Below are positions 17,749 through 26,486 of a DNA stretch of 64,000 nt, in pieces. How positions within the stretch are numbered: position 1 is the stretch's first letter; each line of letters starts with the position of its first letter. Source of the DNA: an uncultured Kineothrix sp. (lineage in GTDB: Bacteria; Bacillota; Clostridia; Lachnospirales; Lachnospiraceae); contig CAJUSR010000002.1 of NCBI GenBank assembly GCA_910588855.1, positions 210,993 to 274,992 on the forward strand, in the 5' to 3' direction. The translations under genes were made by a program, and so were the position numbers. A model generated the notes under the pieces. It ran no database searches, had not been told where the DNA came from, and was given only the letters and a program-made list of their open reading frames with translations.

Positions 17749-18288
17749 TTATTGATGCTTCAATATACCAATTTTATTTAAAGGCCATATCCGTATCCAT
17801 GCCCTGCCGATGATTGCGCTTCTGGAAATATTCCCGACGGAAGGGTCACGGCTGTCTTGGCTGTTATTGCGGTTGTCCCCCATAACAAAATATTCGTCAT
17901 CCCCTAAAACCACCGGTTCATAAGCGCGTCCGGCATCTTTTATTACTTCTTTGCCATAGCTTTCCTGCAGGATTTCATCATCTATATAAATATTGCCTTC
18001 TTCGTCAATATATATGGTTTCTCCCGGTAACCCGATAATCCTTTTAATGTAGTAAGTGTCCTCTTCATGCTGGAACGGGAAAACAATAATATCGAACCGT
18101 TTCGGTTCCCGGAACCGGTAAGTTAATTTATCTACGATTAAATTGTCATTTTCGCTTAAAGTAGTTTCCATAGAGCCTCCTATTACCTGAGTCCTTTGCC
18201 CTACAAAATGAATGACAACATAAGTTAAGCAGAGTACAATTAAAAGATATAAGCTGGTACTCAATATTTCTTTTAACACTTTTTTCAT
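17749..18288 (-). CDS. lepB: Signal peptidase I
   Basis: A 179-aa membrane protease that removes signal peptides. There is one N-terminal TM (about 7-28). The catalytic Ser39 lies in GGSMETTL and the general base Lys82 in YYIKRIIGLPGE; the GDNRNNSQDSR box follows. It lies 12 nt from the upstream ylqF gene. A second, distinct lepB lies two genes upstream, as is common in Firmicutes. Confidence 0.95.
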   Translation of the reverse strand: MKKVLKEILSTSLYLLIVLCLTYVVIHFVGQRTQVIGGSMETTLSENDNLIVDKLTYRFREPKRFDIIVFPFQHEEDTYYIKRIIGLPGETIYIDEEGNIYIDDEILQESYGKEVIKDAGRAYEPVVLGDDEYFVMGDNRNNSQDSRDPSVGNISRSAIIGRAWIRIWPLNKIGILKHQ

Positions 18289-18300
18289 ATGGTTTCTCCC

Positions 18301-19185
18301 CTATATTCCCTGTGTTGCAGTGTCCGGAAATTCCAAAGTAATCCTGCCTAATTTCCCGCTTCTGAAATCATCCACTACAATGGCAGCCGCCCTTGCAATA
18401 TCCAGTTCTTCCCCCTTTAAATAGCAATGTCTGCTTTTACATATCAATTGCAACAGTTCCAATGCATCTTCCTTTTTTTTGCAGTGCCCTTCTTCCAGTT
18501 TTTCCAGCCCATAACGTTTCTCCAATTTCCCGGGATAGTGGTTCCATAAAAAATAAATCAATTCCATTGCCAGTTCATCCACATGCAAAATGTCATCATT
18601 CATGGAACCGATAAAGGCAAGACGCATCCCCACTGCCTGTTCTTCAAATTTCGGCCATAAAATACCGGGGGTATCCAGCAATTCCAGCCCTTTATTCAAA
18701 CGTATCCACTGTTTCCCTTTTGTTACACCGGGCTTATTCCCTGTTTTGGTACATGCCTTTCCGGCAAAAGAATTGATAAAAGTAGACTTTCCTACATTGG
18801 GGATGCCTACGACCATAGCGCGTACCGGGCGGTTGATAATCCCCCTTTTCCTGTCTCTTTCAATTTTCTCTTTACAGGCTTCCTGCACAGTTCCCTGAAT
18901 GGCTTTTATCCCTGCGCCGCTTTTGGAATTGATTTCTACCACATGGAGCCCTTTCTCCTTAAAGTACGCGCTCCATTTTTTATTCCATTCCGCATCTGCT
19001 AAATCTGCTTTATTCAGAAGCAAGATTCTCGATTTATTTTGGGCCAGGTTATCGATATCAGGATTCCGGCTGCTGAAAGGAATCCGTGCGTCTACCAATT
19101 CAATTACCAAATCAATTAATTTTATATTTTCCTGCATCATCCTTTTTGCTTTTGTCATGTGACCGGGATACCATTGATAATTCAT
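18301..19185 (-). CDS. rbgA: Ribosome biogenesis GTPase YlqF/RbgA
   Basis: A circularly permuted GTPase that helps late 50S assembly. It has 294 aa beginning MNYQWYPGHMTKAKR, typical of the family. The G4 motif NKAD (about 57-60) precedes G1 GIPNVGKST (about 127-135) and G3 DTPG, which confirms the permuted order. A C-terminal helical domain completes it. It is flanked by two lepB genes in the conserved rplS downstream block. Confidence 0.95.
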   Translation of the reverse strand: MNYQWYPGHMTKAKRMMQENIKLIDLVIELVDARIPFSSRNPDIDNLAQNKSRILLLNKADLADAEWNKKWSAYFKEKGLHVVEINSKSGAGIKAIQGTVQEACKEKIERDRKRGIINRPVRAMVVGIPNVGKSTFINSFAGKACTKTGNKPGVTKGKQWIRLNKGLELLDTPGILWPKFEEQAVGMRLAFIGSMNDDILHVDELAMELIYFLWNHYPGKLEKRYGLEKLEEGHCKKKEDALELLQLICKSRHCYLKGEELDIARAAAIVVDDFRSGKLGRITLEFPDTATQGI

Positions 19186-19236
19186 TTCCTAAACCATACC
19201 TTTCCAAATATCTATTTTCTTATGTATCATCCGCCT

Positions 19237-19821
19237 TTATTCCACAAGACCCATTCCGCTTCCCCCTTTGCCCATATGAAACCATGCTTTCCCATAAATC
19301 ATGTTTCGGCTAACCGGGCCGATGTTGCCAGAACGGCTGTCCTCGCTGCTGTTGCGGTTATCGCCTAAAACAAAATATTCATCGCTGCCTAAAAGGATTT
19401 CGTTTTCTGCAATCCCGGCATCTTCCATTTTATCATATATTTCCTCTTCCTCCGGAACCCCGTCCACATAGAGCATGCCGTCAATAATCTGCACTTTCTG
19501 GCCGGGAACCGCTACCACCCTTTTTACATAATAGTGGATATTTTGATTTCCGCCTGGAAGGAATACGATGACATCATCTTTTTTAGGTGAGGAAAATTTG
19601 TAAATAAACCGGTTAATCATAATTTCCTGGCCGTTATATAAAGATGGCTCCATAGATACGCCAATGATATGAGTCCGCATCCCCAGGCTGTACACGAGGA
19701 CGGCTGCAAGGAAAATGGCCGCAAACGTGCCGAATGCCATGCCAAAAAATTCTTTTAATACATGCGCATTTATTCTTTTCTTTTTCTCATAAAAACTTAA
19801 CCCTTTGTGCCTTCTTCCCAT
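19237..19821 (-). CDS. lepB: Signal peptidase I (second copy)
   Basis: A 194-aa signal peptidase with one TM at about 28-47, catalytic Ser56 in GVSMEPSL and Lys100 in YYVKRVVAVPGQ, and the GDNRNSSEDSR box. It differs clearly from the other lepB, with a longer basic N-terminus (MGRRHKGLSFYEKKKR). The repeat at 19905-20000 separates it from rplS, so it may be transcribed partly independently. Confidence 0.95.
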   Translation of the reverse strand: MGRRHKGLSFYEKKKRINAHVLKEFFGMAFGTFAAIFLAAVLVYSLGMRTHIIGVSMEPSLYNGQEIMINRFIYKFSSPKKDDVIVFLPGGNQNIHYYVKRVVAVPGQKVQIIDGMLYVDGVPEEEEIYDKMEDAGIAENEILLGSDEYFVLGDNRNSSEDSRSGNIGPVSRNMIYGKAWFHMGKGGSGMGLVE

Positions 19822-19904
19822 TTTTTTATCCCAATTTTTGCTGTATTCTTATTAAAAACTCCCGTTAAGATTCAGGCATTAAAAAATATGCCCAAATCTT
19901 ATAT

Positions 19905-20000
19905 AAAAAAGAATCCTGCTTGCAGGATTCTCCGCCTGCGGCGGGTCGCAGCAGCGACATGCTCCGCCTCCGCCGCAGTGCGATAATTGCTTTTTGCCAT
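19905..20000 (+). repeat. Dispersed structured repeat, copy B
   Basis: Best-preserved copy of the roughly 90-bp element also at 3861-3949 and 37561-37660. It is followed by a perfect 13-bp-arm hairpin (GCCATATAGGAAA / TTTCCTATATGGC, 19995-20030). The 250-bp rplS-lepB gap holds nothing else convincing apart from this structure. Confidence 0.85.
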
Positions 20001-20071
20001 ATAGGAAATTCGGAGAACTTTCCTATATGGCAAGAAAGAGCAATTACACACCGTAATTGCCCTATCTTATC

Positions 20072-20419
20072 TTATTTTATCAGTTCTTTTACTTTCGCTT
20101 TCTTACCTACGCGGTCTCTTAAGTAGAACAGTTTCGCCCTTCTTACTTTACCCCTTCTTACCACTTCCACTTTCTCCACATTGGGGGAATGCAACGGCCA
20201 AGTCTTTTCTACGCCGATTCCATTAGAGGTCTTCCTTACGGTAAAAGTTGTCCGGTTGCCGCCGTTTTGTACTTTCAGGACTGTTCCTTCAAATACCTGA
20301 ACCCTTTCGCGGTTTCCTTCCTTAATCTTGCCATATACCCTTACTGTGTCGCCTACACGGAACTCCGGTACGTTTTCTTTTAACTGTTCTGCTTCAATTT
20401 CCCTGATAATATCGTTCAT
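20072..20419 (-). CDS. rplS: 50S ribosomal protein L19
   Basis: A 115-aa ribosomal protein at the 30S-50S interface, with family segments [22 protein letters not shown] and [14 protein letters not shown]. The ATG at 20419 (MNDIIREIE) follows GGAGG at 5 nt; the longer frame adds five residues. It has its own promoter and a leader of about 75 nt in the gap after trmD. Confidence 0.97.
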   Translation of the reverse strand: MNDIIREIEAEQLKENVPEFRVGDTVRVYGKIKEGNRERVQVFEGTVLKVQNGGNRTTFTVRKTSNGIGVEKTWPLHSPNVEKVEVVRRGKVRRAKLFYLRDRVGKKAKVKELIK

Positions 20420-20523
20420 ATGTGCCTCCTTCATATTCAGATGTTCTTGCTACATGAGAGTACAGAGGACCATCTATTTTTTTGCAACACGAATATTTTA
20501 CTATATATACTGTAAAAATGCAA
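20420..20523 (-). promoter_or_regulatory. rplS promoter and candidate L19 leader
   Basis: On the minus strand TTGCAT (20518-20523), a 17-bp spacer and TAAAAT (20495-20500). The transcribed leader then contains AGATG...CATCT arms that can enclose the region before the GGAGG. Firmicute rplS genes often carry a conserved autoregulatory L19 leader; position and size fit, but I cannot confirm the consensus. Confidence 0.45.
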
Positions 20524-20524
20524 G

Positions 20525-21946
20525 TTATTTTTCGATAACAACCCAGCAAAATGTTTCTTTCGTTATTTTCAGCCCAAGCTTCTGCTGTAGTTTATAAGAA
20601 GGTTCATTCCTTTCTATTACATCCCCATAGGGCAAATAGCCTTTGGACAATTGATGATTAATCATATACGCTTCTAAGCTTTCGCCTATTCCGCGTCTTC
20701 GGTACTCTTTATAAACTTCCAGCATACCAAGGCTTCCTTCTATATGTTCCCCGGCAAACCCAGCCAGCTTATTGTCAAGAAATGCCCCATATATACTACC
20801 GTTTTCCAACCGCTCCTCTATATATTCTTTAGACCCCATAGAATAGTGGCTACTGACCTCTTCCAGATAAGATTTATCCAGCCGCCTAATATCCACATTT
20901 TTAGGAACGGCAAGCGGTATTTTCTGGGTATAGATTGCGCGTCGGCATACATTCTTTTCCACTATCCGGTAACTGCGTTCCATAGATGGCATCAGCCATT
21001 CCTGATGAAGGACGAATTGACAGATATCCGCGTCTATCGGTATGGTTTCTACGATTTTATCCGCTGCCTGTTCCAGGAAAGCGGCAAGAAAGCATGTGCC
21101 GGCATTTTCATCCAATACGACGGCGCCATCTTCCCCTTCGTAAACCAGCTCCCCCAAGCCCCTGCGCAGGCTTTCCGACATATCGGCATATAATGCTTTG
21201 TTTTTTTTGGCCAGTTTTTCCGCCAGATTTTTTCGGCGGGAATACTTGTCATACAAATCAGGACGCAGCTCTTGCGTCTTTTTTTCCGACTGTTGAAGCC
21301 GCCACTCTTCGATTTTTTTATGGTTGCCGGACAGCAATACCGGAGGCACTCCTTTGCCATGCCATTGTTCCGGCCTGGAATATTGGGGATATTCCAGCAA
21401 ATCATTATAAAAGCTTTCCACATTTGCAGAAGCTTCATTGTTCAGCACTCCGGGCACCAGCCTGGCGATGGCATCAATCATTACAAGAGCCGGAAGCTCG
21501 CCTCCCGTCAATATATAATCGCCGATAGAAACATAGTCGGTCACAATCTCTTCCAATACCCGCTCGTCAATCCCTTCATAATGGCCGCAAAGGAAAATGA
21601 TATCCTCTTCCTTTGCCAATTCTTCCGCCATTTTCTGGTGGAATGTCTTCCCCTTCGGGGTAAGGTAGACAACACGCGTATTCTTTCCGTAGCCGTCCCC
21701 TTTTTTAGATGCTATCCCATCCCTTATTGCCTTATAACAATCATAGACCGGCTGTGCCTGCATTAACATACCTGCCCCGCCTCCATATGGATAGTCATCC
21801 ACTTTTTTATGTTTATCTTCCGTGTAATCCCTGATATTTACAGCGTCCAGACAAAGGACACCATTCCTGGAAGCCCGTCCAAGGATACTATCCTGCATCC
21901 CTTGTTGTATCATTTCAGGGAATAAAGTCATTACATAAAAGTTCAT
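20525..21946 (-). CDS. trmD: tRNA (guanine37-N1)-methyltransferase fused to a GNAT acetyltransferase domain
   Basis: Residues 1-240 are a complete TrmD (MNFYVMTLFPEM start, YLTPKG at 94-99, GHYEGIDERV at 121-130, GDYILTGGELP at 142-152, RPEQW at 191-195), which makes m1G37 in tRNA. Instead of ending near residue 245, the frame continues to 473 aa with a GNAT-like domain; its acetyl-CoA loop RRRGIG is at about 416-421. The start ATG overlaps the rimM stop as ATGA, so the two are translationally coupled. The frame upstream of 21946 lies inside rimM. The acetylation substrate is unknown. Confidence 0.93.
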   Translation of the reverse strand: MNFYVMTLFPEMIQQGMQDSILGRASRNGVLCLDAVNIRDYTEDKHKKVDDYPYGGGAGMLMQAQPVYDCYKAIRDGIASKKGDGYGKNTRVVYLTPKGKTFHQKMAEELAKEEDIIFLCGHYEGIDERVLEEIVTDYVSIGDYILTGGELPALVMIDAIARLVPGVLNNEASANVESFYNDLLEYPQYSRPEQWHGKGVPPVLLSGNHKKIEEWRLQQSEKKTQELRPDLYDKYSRRKNLAEKLAKKNKALYADMSESLRRGLGELVYEGEDGAVVLDENAGTCFLAAFLEQAADKIVETIPIDADICQFVLHQEWLMPSMERSYRIVEKNVCRRAIYTQKIPLAVPKNVDIRRLDKSYLEEVSSHYSMGSKEYIEERLENGSIYGAFLDNKLAGFAGEHIEGSLGMLEVYKEYRRRGIGESLEAYMINHQLSKGYLPYGDVIERNEPSYKLQQKLGLKITKETFCWVVIEK

Positions 21947-22455
21947 TCTTCCAAAAGCCCTTCCAGTAGGTGGACATCCATTTGCCCTGCTTCCACATCT
22001 ACCTTTAAAATACACTGTTTAATGGCAGGAATCAGCAAATCCTTTTTCTCCTCCATTTCCACAACATAGACATCGTTTGCCCCCGTTTCTATCACATCTT
22101 TTATATGCCCAAGTTTCCGTCCATTGTCCTCTACAACTGCAATACCCAGCAAATCGGCAATAAAATATTCGTCCTTTCCGAGTTTTTGTGCTTTATCCCT
22201 GGTCACATAAAGTTCTTTCCCCTTATATTTCTCAACATCATTAATGTCGTCAATTCCTTTAAATTTTAAAATAACAAACTTTTTAAAAAATTTCACGCCT
22301 TCAATAGCAAGGGTTAATTCCTCTTTCCCCGTGTCCAAAATCACTTCCTTCATTTTCTGGAATCGGTTTGGCGTGTCCGTTGTGGGGAAAACTTTTACTT
22401 CCCCCCGCAGCCCATGCGTTGAGGAGATGACTCCCACCCTTAATTTTTCTTCCAT
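21943..22455 (-). CDS. rimM: Ribosome maturation factor RimM
   Basis: A 170-aa 16S rRNA-processing factor that binds S19 and assists assembly of the 30S head. The N-terminal RimM domain starts LRVGVISSTHGLRGEVKVFP; the C-terminal PRC-barrel contains YFIADLLGIAVVE and LIPAIKQCILKVDVEAGQM. The order rpsP-khpA-rimM-trmD-rplS is standard. Confidence 0.96.
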   Translation of the reverse strand: MEEKLRVGVISSTHGLRGEVKVFPTTDTPNRFQKMKEVILDTGKEELTLAIEGVKFFKKFVILKFKGIDDINDVEKYKGKELYVTRDKAQKLGKDEYFIADLLGIAVVEDNGRKLGHIKDVIETGANDVYVVEMEEKKDLLIPAIKQCILKVDVEAGQMDVHLLEGLLEE

Positions 22456-22564
22456 ATTTAATCCCTCTATAGAAACAGAAAACGAATGCCTTCTGTTTTT
22501 TTCGTATTTTATTTTTTAAAATAAGGATGGGAAACCCCATCCTTATTTTCATCGCCTTTTGTTT

Positions 22565-22792
22565 TTAAACGATTTCTACATCCACTTTCTTATTGTCTTT
22601 GGATGATGCTGCTTTTACAACAGAGCGTATTGCTTTTGCAATCCTTCCCTGTTTTCCGATTACTTTACCCATGTCGGATTGGGCTACATGAAGCTCTACA
22701 GTTATATTCCTGCCCTCTTCCTTCTGCGTTACCACAACTTCATCTGGATTGTCAACAAGTGCTTTTGCAATTATTTCAACTAATTCCTTCAT
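22565..22792 (-). CDS. khpA: KH-domain RNA-binding protein
   Basis: A 75-aa single KH-domain protein (YlqC/KhpA) with the RNA-binding GxxG loop as IGKQGR at about 45-50. In other Firmicutes KhpA pairs with KhpB and affects cell division and RNA stability. It lies between rpsP and rimM in the conserved operon. Confidence 0.95.
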   Translation of the reverse strand: MKELVEIIAKALVDNPDEVVVTQKEEGRNITVELHVAQSDMGKVIGKQGRIAKAIRSVVKAASSKDNKKVDVEIV

Positions 22793-22821
22793 AGTCCACC
22801 TCCAAAAGCGACCAAGTACAG

Positions 22822-23067
22822 TTATTTTGTAATACCTGCAAGTTTAAAAATCTTGTTAACAACTTCTGTAGGCTGTGCGCCGTTTGCCAGCCATTTTTTA
22901 GCCAGCTCCTCATTCACCTTATAGGTGCTGGGGTCTGTTTTCGGGTCATAGGTTCCGATTTCCTCAATGAACCTTCCGTCTCTCGGGGATCTGGAATCTG
23001 CTACGATAATTCTATAGAAAGGAGCTTTCTTCTGACCCATTCTTCTTAACCTGATTTTTACTGCCAT
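22822..23067 (-). CDS. rpsP: 30S ribosomal protein S16
   Basis: An 81-aa small-subunit protein starting [20 protein letters not shown] with the family [12 protein letters not shown] segment. It is downstream of ffh and upstream of khpA in the conserved translation/SRP operon, with GGAGGTG before the ATG. Confidence 0.98.
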   Translation of the reverse strand: MAVKIRLRRMGQKKAPFYRIIVADSRSPRDGRFIEEIGTYDPKTDPSTYKVNEELAKKWLANGAQPTEVVNKIFKLAGITK

Positions 23068-23154
23068 GTTTTTTCACCTCCGCATATTGCTTTAAAATTT
23101 GTATTTGTTTTATTTAGAAATAGAAATTTTGGATTTCTATTACTGCCTTGTGTT

Positions 23155-24519
23155 TTAAAAGGGGAATTTCATGCCTCCGCCTCCGAACAATCCTCTGCCT
23201 TTTTTGCCGCCCATCATTCCTGGCAATTGCTTCATCATCTTCTGTGACTGTTCAAATTGTTTGACAAAACGGTTTACTACCGCGATATCCACTCCGGCCC
23301 CTCTGGCAATACGGCTTTTCCTGCTGAGATTTAACAGTTTCGGGTTTTCCCTCTCCGCCGGCGTCATACTAAGCACAATGGCTTCCGTCCTTGCCAACTG
23401 CTTTTCATCCACCATTGATTCGATATCACCCATCTGCCTGCCCATACCTGGCATCATTCCCAGAATACCTGCCAAGCCGCCCATTTTTTTCATCTGTTTC
23501 ATGCTTTCCAGGTAATCGTTAAAGTCAAATTTACCTTTCTTCATCCGGGCAGCCATTTCTTTTTCTTTATTTTCGTCGATATCAATGTTTGCCTGTACTT
23601 TATCTATCAAAGTCAGCACATCGCCCATCCCAAGGATACGGCCAGCCATCCTGTCAGGATAAAACTGTTCCAAATCCGAAAGCTTTTCCCCCATGCCGAC
23701 ATAAAGAATCGGCTTTCCGGTTACCGCCTTTACGGAAAGTGCAGCGCCGCCTCTTGTGTCGCCGTCCATCTTGGACAGCACGACTCCGTCGATACTTACT
23801 TTTTCATCAAATTCCTTTGCCACATTTACGGCATCCTGGCCGGTCATGGCATCTACTACAAGAAGCGTTTGGTGGACTTCAACGTCTTTCTTGATTTCCT
23901 GCAGTTCTGCCATCATTTCCTCATCAATATGAAGCCGTCCGGCAGTATCCAAAATAATCACATTATGCCCGTTCTTCTTCGCATGTTCCAAAGCAGCCTT
24001 TGCGATATCGGCAGGCTTGTGGTTCTCACCCATTGAAAAAACATCCACTTCCTGCTTCTCCCCGTTTATCTGCAACTGCTTAATCGCTGCAGGGCGGTAA
24101 ATATCGCAGGCAACGAGCAATGGCTTTTTCCCTTTTAATTTTAGCTTTCCGGCTATTTTTGCGGTCGTTGTCGTTTTACCGGCGCCTTGAAGCCCGCACA
24201 TCATAATTACAGTGATTGATTTGCCCGGCTGAAGCTGTATTTCCGTGGTCTCCGAGCCCATAAGGGAAACCATTTCTTCATTTACGATTTTAATTACCAT
24301 CTGGCCCGGATTCAGCCCATTCATAACATCCGTGCCAACAGCCCTTGCCTCGATGGCTTTTACAAACTGCTTCACTACTTTGAAATTGACATCCGCTTCC
24401 AACAGCGCCATTTTTACTTCTTTTAAAGCAGTTTTTACGTCTTCCTCTGTCAGACGTCCTTTGCTTCTTAAATTTTTAAATACATTTTGCAGTTTATCTG
24501 TCAAACTTTCAAATGCCAT
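23155..24519 (-). CDS. ffh: Signal recognition particle protein (SRP54)
   Basis: The GTPase of the SRP, binding signal peptides and 4.5S RNA. It has 454 aa: an N-domain at 1-90, a G-domain with GLQGAGKTTTTAK at about 109-121, DTAGRLH and TKMD-equivalent SKMDGD, and a methionine-rich M-domain at about 300-450 (MKQMKKMGG, MMPGMGRQM). The C-terminus is Gly-rich. It lies downstream of ylxM; its receptor FtsY is at 30.9 kb. Confidence 0.97.
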   Translation of the reverse strand: MAFESLTDKLQNVFKNLRSKGRLTEEDVKTALKEVKMALLEADVNFKVVKQFVKAIEARAVGTDVMNGLNPGQMVIKIVNEEMVSLMGSETTEIQLQPGKSITVIMMCGLQGAGKTTTTAKIAGKLKLKGKKPLLVACDIYRPAAIKQLQINGEKQEVDVFSMGENHKPADIAKAALEHAKKNGHNVIILDTAGRLHIDEEMMAELQEIKKDVEVHQTLLVVDAMTGQDAVNVAKEFDEKVSIDGVVLSKMDGDTRGGAALSVKAVTGKPILYVGMGEKLSDLEQFYPDRMAGRILGMGDVLTLIDKVQANIDIDENKEKEMAARMKKGKFDFNDYLESMKQMKKMGGLAGILGMMPGMGRQMGDIESMVDEKQLARTEAIVLSMTPAERENPKLLNLSRKSRIARGAGVDIAVVNRFVKQFEQSQKMMKQLPGMMGGKKGRGLFGGGGMKFPF

Positions 24520-24563
24520 ACATTAACCCCTATCTTTTCCGGAAAGCTTTTCAAAAGCTATTC

Positions 24564-24905
24564 CTACAATGCATCCAAAATCTCGCTGGCCAACTGCTTG
24601 ATATTTCTTCTTAGCTGTTCCTGCCCAACCGTTTCATTCTCTGCCAGTTCATCCATCTGGCGGACTTTTTCTTTTATTTCGTTAAACCGCTTTACTAAAT
24701 GAAGCTTATTCTCATAACCTTCCAAAATACGGCTGCATCTTTTTATCAAATCATGCACACCTTGACGGCTGATTCCCTGCATTTCAGCTATCTCGCTCAA
24801 AGATAAATCATTATAAACCGCATCCTCATAAATCTTTCGTTGATGCTCCGTCAACAGTTCCCCGTAAAAATCATAAAGCAACCCTTGTTCCACGATTTTT
24901 TCCAT
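24564..24905 (-). CDS. ylxM: YlxM-family helix-turn-helix protein
   Basis: A 113-aa DNA-binding-like protein (UPF0122) with a sigma-region-4-like helix-turn-helix (LSLSEIAEMQGISRQGVHDLIKR). It commonly sits directly before ffh and is thought to affect the SRP pathway. It is the first gene of the long ylxM-ffh-rpsP-khpA-rimM-trmD operon, read from a strong promoter. Confidence 0.95.
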   Translation of the reverse strand: MEKIVEQGLLYDFYGELLTEHQRKIYEDAVYNDLSLSEIAEMQGISRQGVHDLIKRCSRILEGYENKLHLVKRFNEIKEKVRQMDELAENETVGQEQLRRNIKQLASEILDAL

Positions 24906-24941
24906 AGATTATTCTCCTATGCCCTGCCGGACACCTTGCAT

Positions 24942-24970
24942 ATCATACTACATCCCGAAATGGGTGTCAA
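24942..24970 (-). promoter_or_regulatory. sigmaA promoter of the ylxM-ffh operon
   Basis: On the minus strand TTGACA (24965-24970), a 17-bp spacer and TATGAT (24942-24947), 36 nt upstream of the ylxM start. Confidence 0.8.
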
Positions 24971-24981
24971 GTGTTTTTTCT

Positions 24982-25012
24982 TGACATCTTATTTCTTCAG
25001 AATAAGATGTCA
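24982..25012. promoter_or_regulatory. Palindrome upstream of the ylxM promoter
   Basis: Arms TGACATCTTATT (24982-24993) and AATAAGATGTCA (25001-25012), 12 bp each around a 7-nt centre, 11 bp upstream of the -35 box. No T-run follows on either strand, so an operator is more likely than a terminator. Confidence 0.55.
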
Positions 25013-25101
25013 TAATACGCCCGCCTAAAAGTATTCCATCCCAAACATCTTAAGCAACTTCCAATCTGTGTGCTGGGGAATGCCCATTCGGTATCTTCCG
25101 A

Positions 25102-25839
25102 TTATTTTTTCGCTATCGCCTTTATCAGCAGCATCATAGGACGGCGCAATTCATCTTTCATTCCCGGAAAATTCATCATATCTTCGGGTGGCTCCGCTTC
25201 CTTTACTGCTTCAAGTCTAAAGCCGTTATTCAACAATCCCATCAATATTTGGGTGAGTGTGTGGTGCTGCTTTACGATATCACACCCTAAAAAGTGGGTA
25301 TTTCGCTTTCCCGGAACGAAATAATTATCCACCGGCCAATACTTGGGTGTTCCGGCTTCCGTATAAATCCAATCCTGTCCAACCCCTGCGGTAAAAACCG
25401 GATGTTCTATATTAAAAATAAATGCTCCGCCCGGTTCCAATGTCCTATATACCTTTTGAAATATGTTCTCGAGATTTCCAATGTAGTGTAAAGCCAGATT
25501 GGAAATGACACAATCCCACATATTTTCCGGGTACTCATATTCCTCAATTCCACAGACGCGATACTCAATTTGTTTTTCCGGGTTTCGTCTTTTGGCTTCC
25601 CCTATCATTTTTTCGCTTAAATCCAGCCCCAATACTTGCACCGCCCCTTGTTTTGCTGCAAAAGCACAATGCCAGCCATAGCCGCACCCTAAATCGAGGA
25701 CTTTTTTTCCCGGAAGGGAAGGGAACAGCCGCTTTAGTTGATGCCATTCTCCGGCAGCGCTCAAACCGTCTATGCTGCGAGGCATTTTCGCGTATTCTTC
25801 AAAAAATTTTTCATTATCGTATTCACTGTTCACGTTCAA
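25102..25839 (-). CDS. Class I SAM-dependent methyltransferase
   Basis: A 245-aa soluble methyltransferase. Motif I VLDLGCGYGWH is at about residues 46-56, followed by GLDLSEKMI (motif II region) and CVISNLALHYI (motif IV region). The C-terminal part (DNYFVPGKRNTHFLGC, HHTLTQIL) is typical of small-molecule methyltransferases of the UbiE/bioC-like kind in clostridia. The substrate is unknown. No neighbour suggests a pathway. Confidence 0.9.
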   Translation of the reverse strand: MNVNSEYDNEKFFEEYAKMPRSIDGLSAAGEWHQLKRLFPSLPGKKVLDLGCGYGWHCAFAAKQGAVQVLGLDLSEKMIGEAKRRNPEKQIEYRVCGIEEYEYPENMWDCVISNLALHYIGNLENIFQKVYRTLEPGGAFIFNIEHPVFTAGVGQDWIYTEAGTPKYWPVDNYFVPGKRNTHFLGCDIVKQHHTLTQILMGLLNNGFRLEAVKEAEPPEDMMNFPGMKDELRRPMMLLIKAIAKK

Positions 25840-25933
25840 TCTTCCTCCAGCTCCGATATGTTTTGATAACTGTTGCTATTCTAACATAAATCAAAGCGCA
25901 TGGACAGAAAGAGTTCCCCTGCTGCCGAATCGT

Positions 25934-25981
25934 AAATCCGCAATATGTTACGATACTATAACAGCAGAATATTGCGGATTT
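25934..25981. other. Inverted repeat in the 378-bp divergent gap
   Basis: Arms AAATCCGCAATAT (25934-25946) and ATATTGCGGATTT (25969-25981), 13 bp each, 22-nt loop. No T-run follows. It lies between the methyltransferase and the plus-strand unit at 26.2 kb and could be an operator or a small mobile-element relic. Confidence 0.6.
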
Positions 25982-26078
25982 GTTACAACACAGCAGAAAT
26001 ACTGTCATAATGCGAGTAGAAAAATGTGGTGCCTTGTGTTAAAATATAGAAAACAACAAAGATAGATTGAGGTATATT

Positions 26079-26144
26079 ATGTATCGGAAAGCAACAATTG
26101 ATGATTGTGAAACGGATACCGCTGTCAATAAAATAGGAAGATGA
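26079..26144 (+). pseudogene. Possible remnant of a GNAT acetyltransferase N-terminus
   Basis: A 21-codon frame, MYRKATIDDCETDTAVNKIG plus Arg, preceded by GAGG. The opening YRKATIDDCE is like the first strand and helix of many GNAT acetyltransferases (YRKATIEDCE). The frame then stops; nothing further of the domain is recognisable before 26218. It may be a decayed gene or chance. Confidence 0.3.
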
Positions 26145-26217
26145 CATTCCAAAAGCAGATTGGACGTATATAATATTATCAATTCCGGTTTTCCGGGAGA
26201 AATGGAGGAGATAAGCA

Positions 26218-26454
26218 ATGACTGACATAACACAAATGCTGGATTCTATGGAAGATGCCATGAAACTTCAAATGCAGGCAAAGGCGGAAAAAAGGGCGGA
26301 AAAAGCCGCCAGGGAAAAAAAGGAGTTCCAGGAAAAATTAATGCGTGCCGCAGCCAGCGAAATGGAACTTGATGGCTTGGCTTCCAAAGCGAAAGGAAGC
26401 GACGATGCCGTACGCAGGGATCAATTAATCGGAATGATGATGGCTGGCTTTTAA
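26218..26454 (+). CDS. Small coiled-coil protein of unknown function
   Basis: 78 aa with a strong GGAGGAG Shine-Dalgarno. The composition is Lys/Glu/Ala-rich and predicted helical (KRAEKAAREKKEFQEKLMRA, about residues 24-43); the C-terminus is hydrophobic (LIGMMMAGF). No signal peptide or known domain. It precedes the ferritin-like gene by 32 nt on the same strand, so the two probably form one unit. Confidence 0.65.
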   Translation: MTDITQMLDSMEDAMKLQMQAKAEKRAEKAAREKKEFQEKLMRAAASEMELDGLASKAKGSDDAVRRDQLIGMMMAGF

Positions 26455-26486
26455 AATTTCAAACAAACGGTGAAAAAGGTAAGGGA

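Noticed and set aside
25983-26261. 92-codon minus-strand frame opposite the small coiled-coil gene
   Set aside because: It overlaps the plus-strand gene start and has no ribosome site or recognisable domain.
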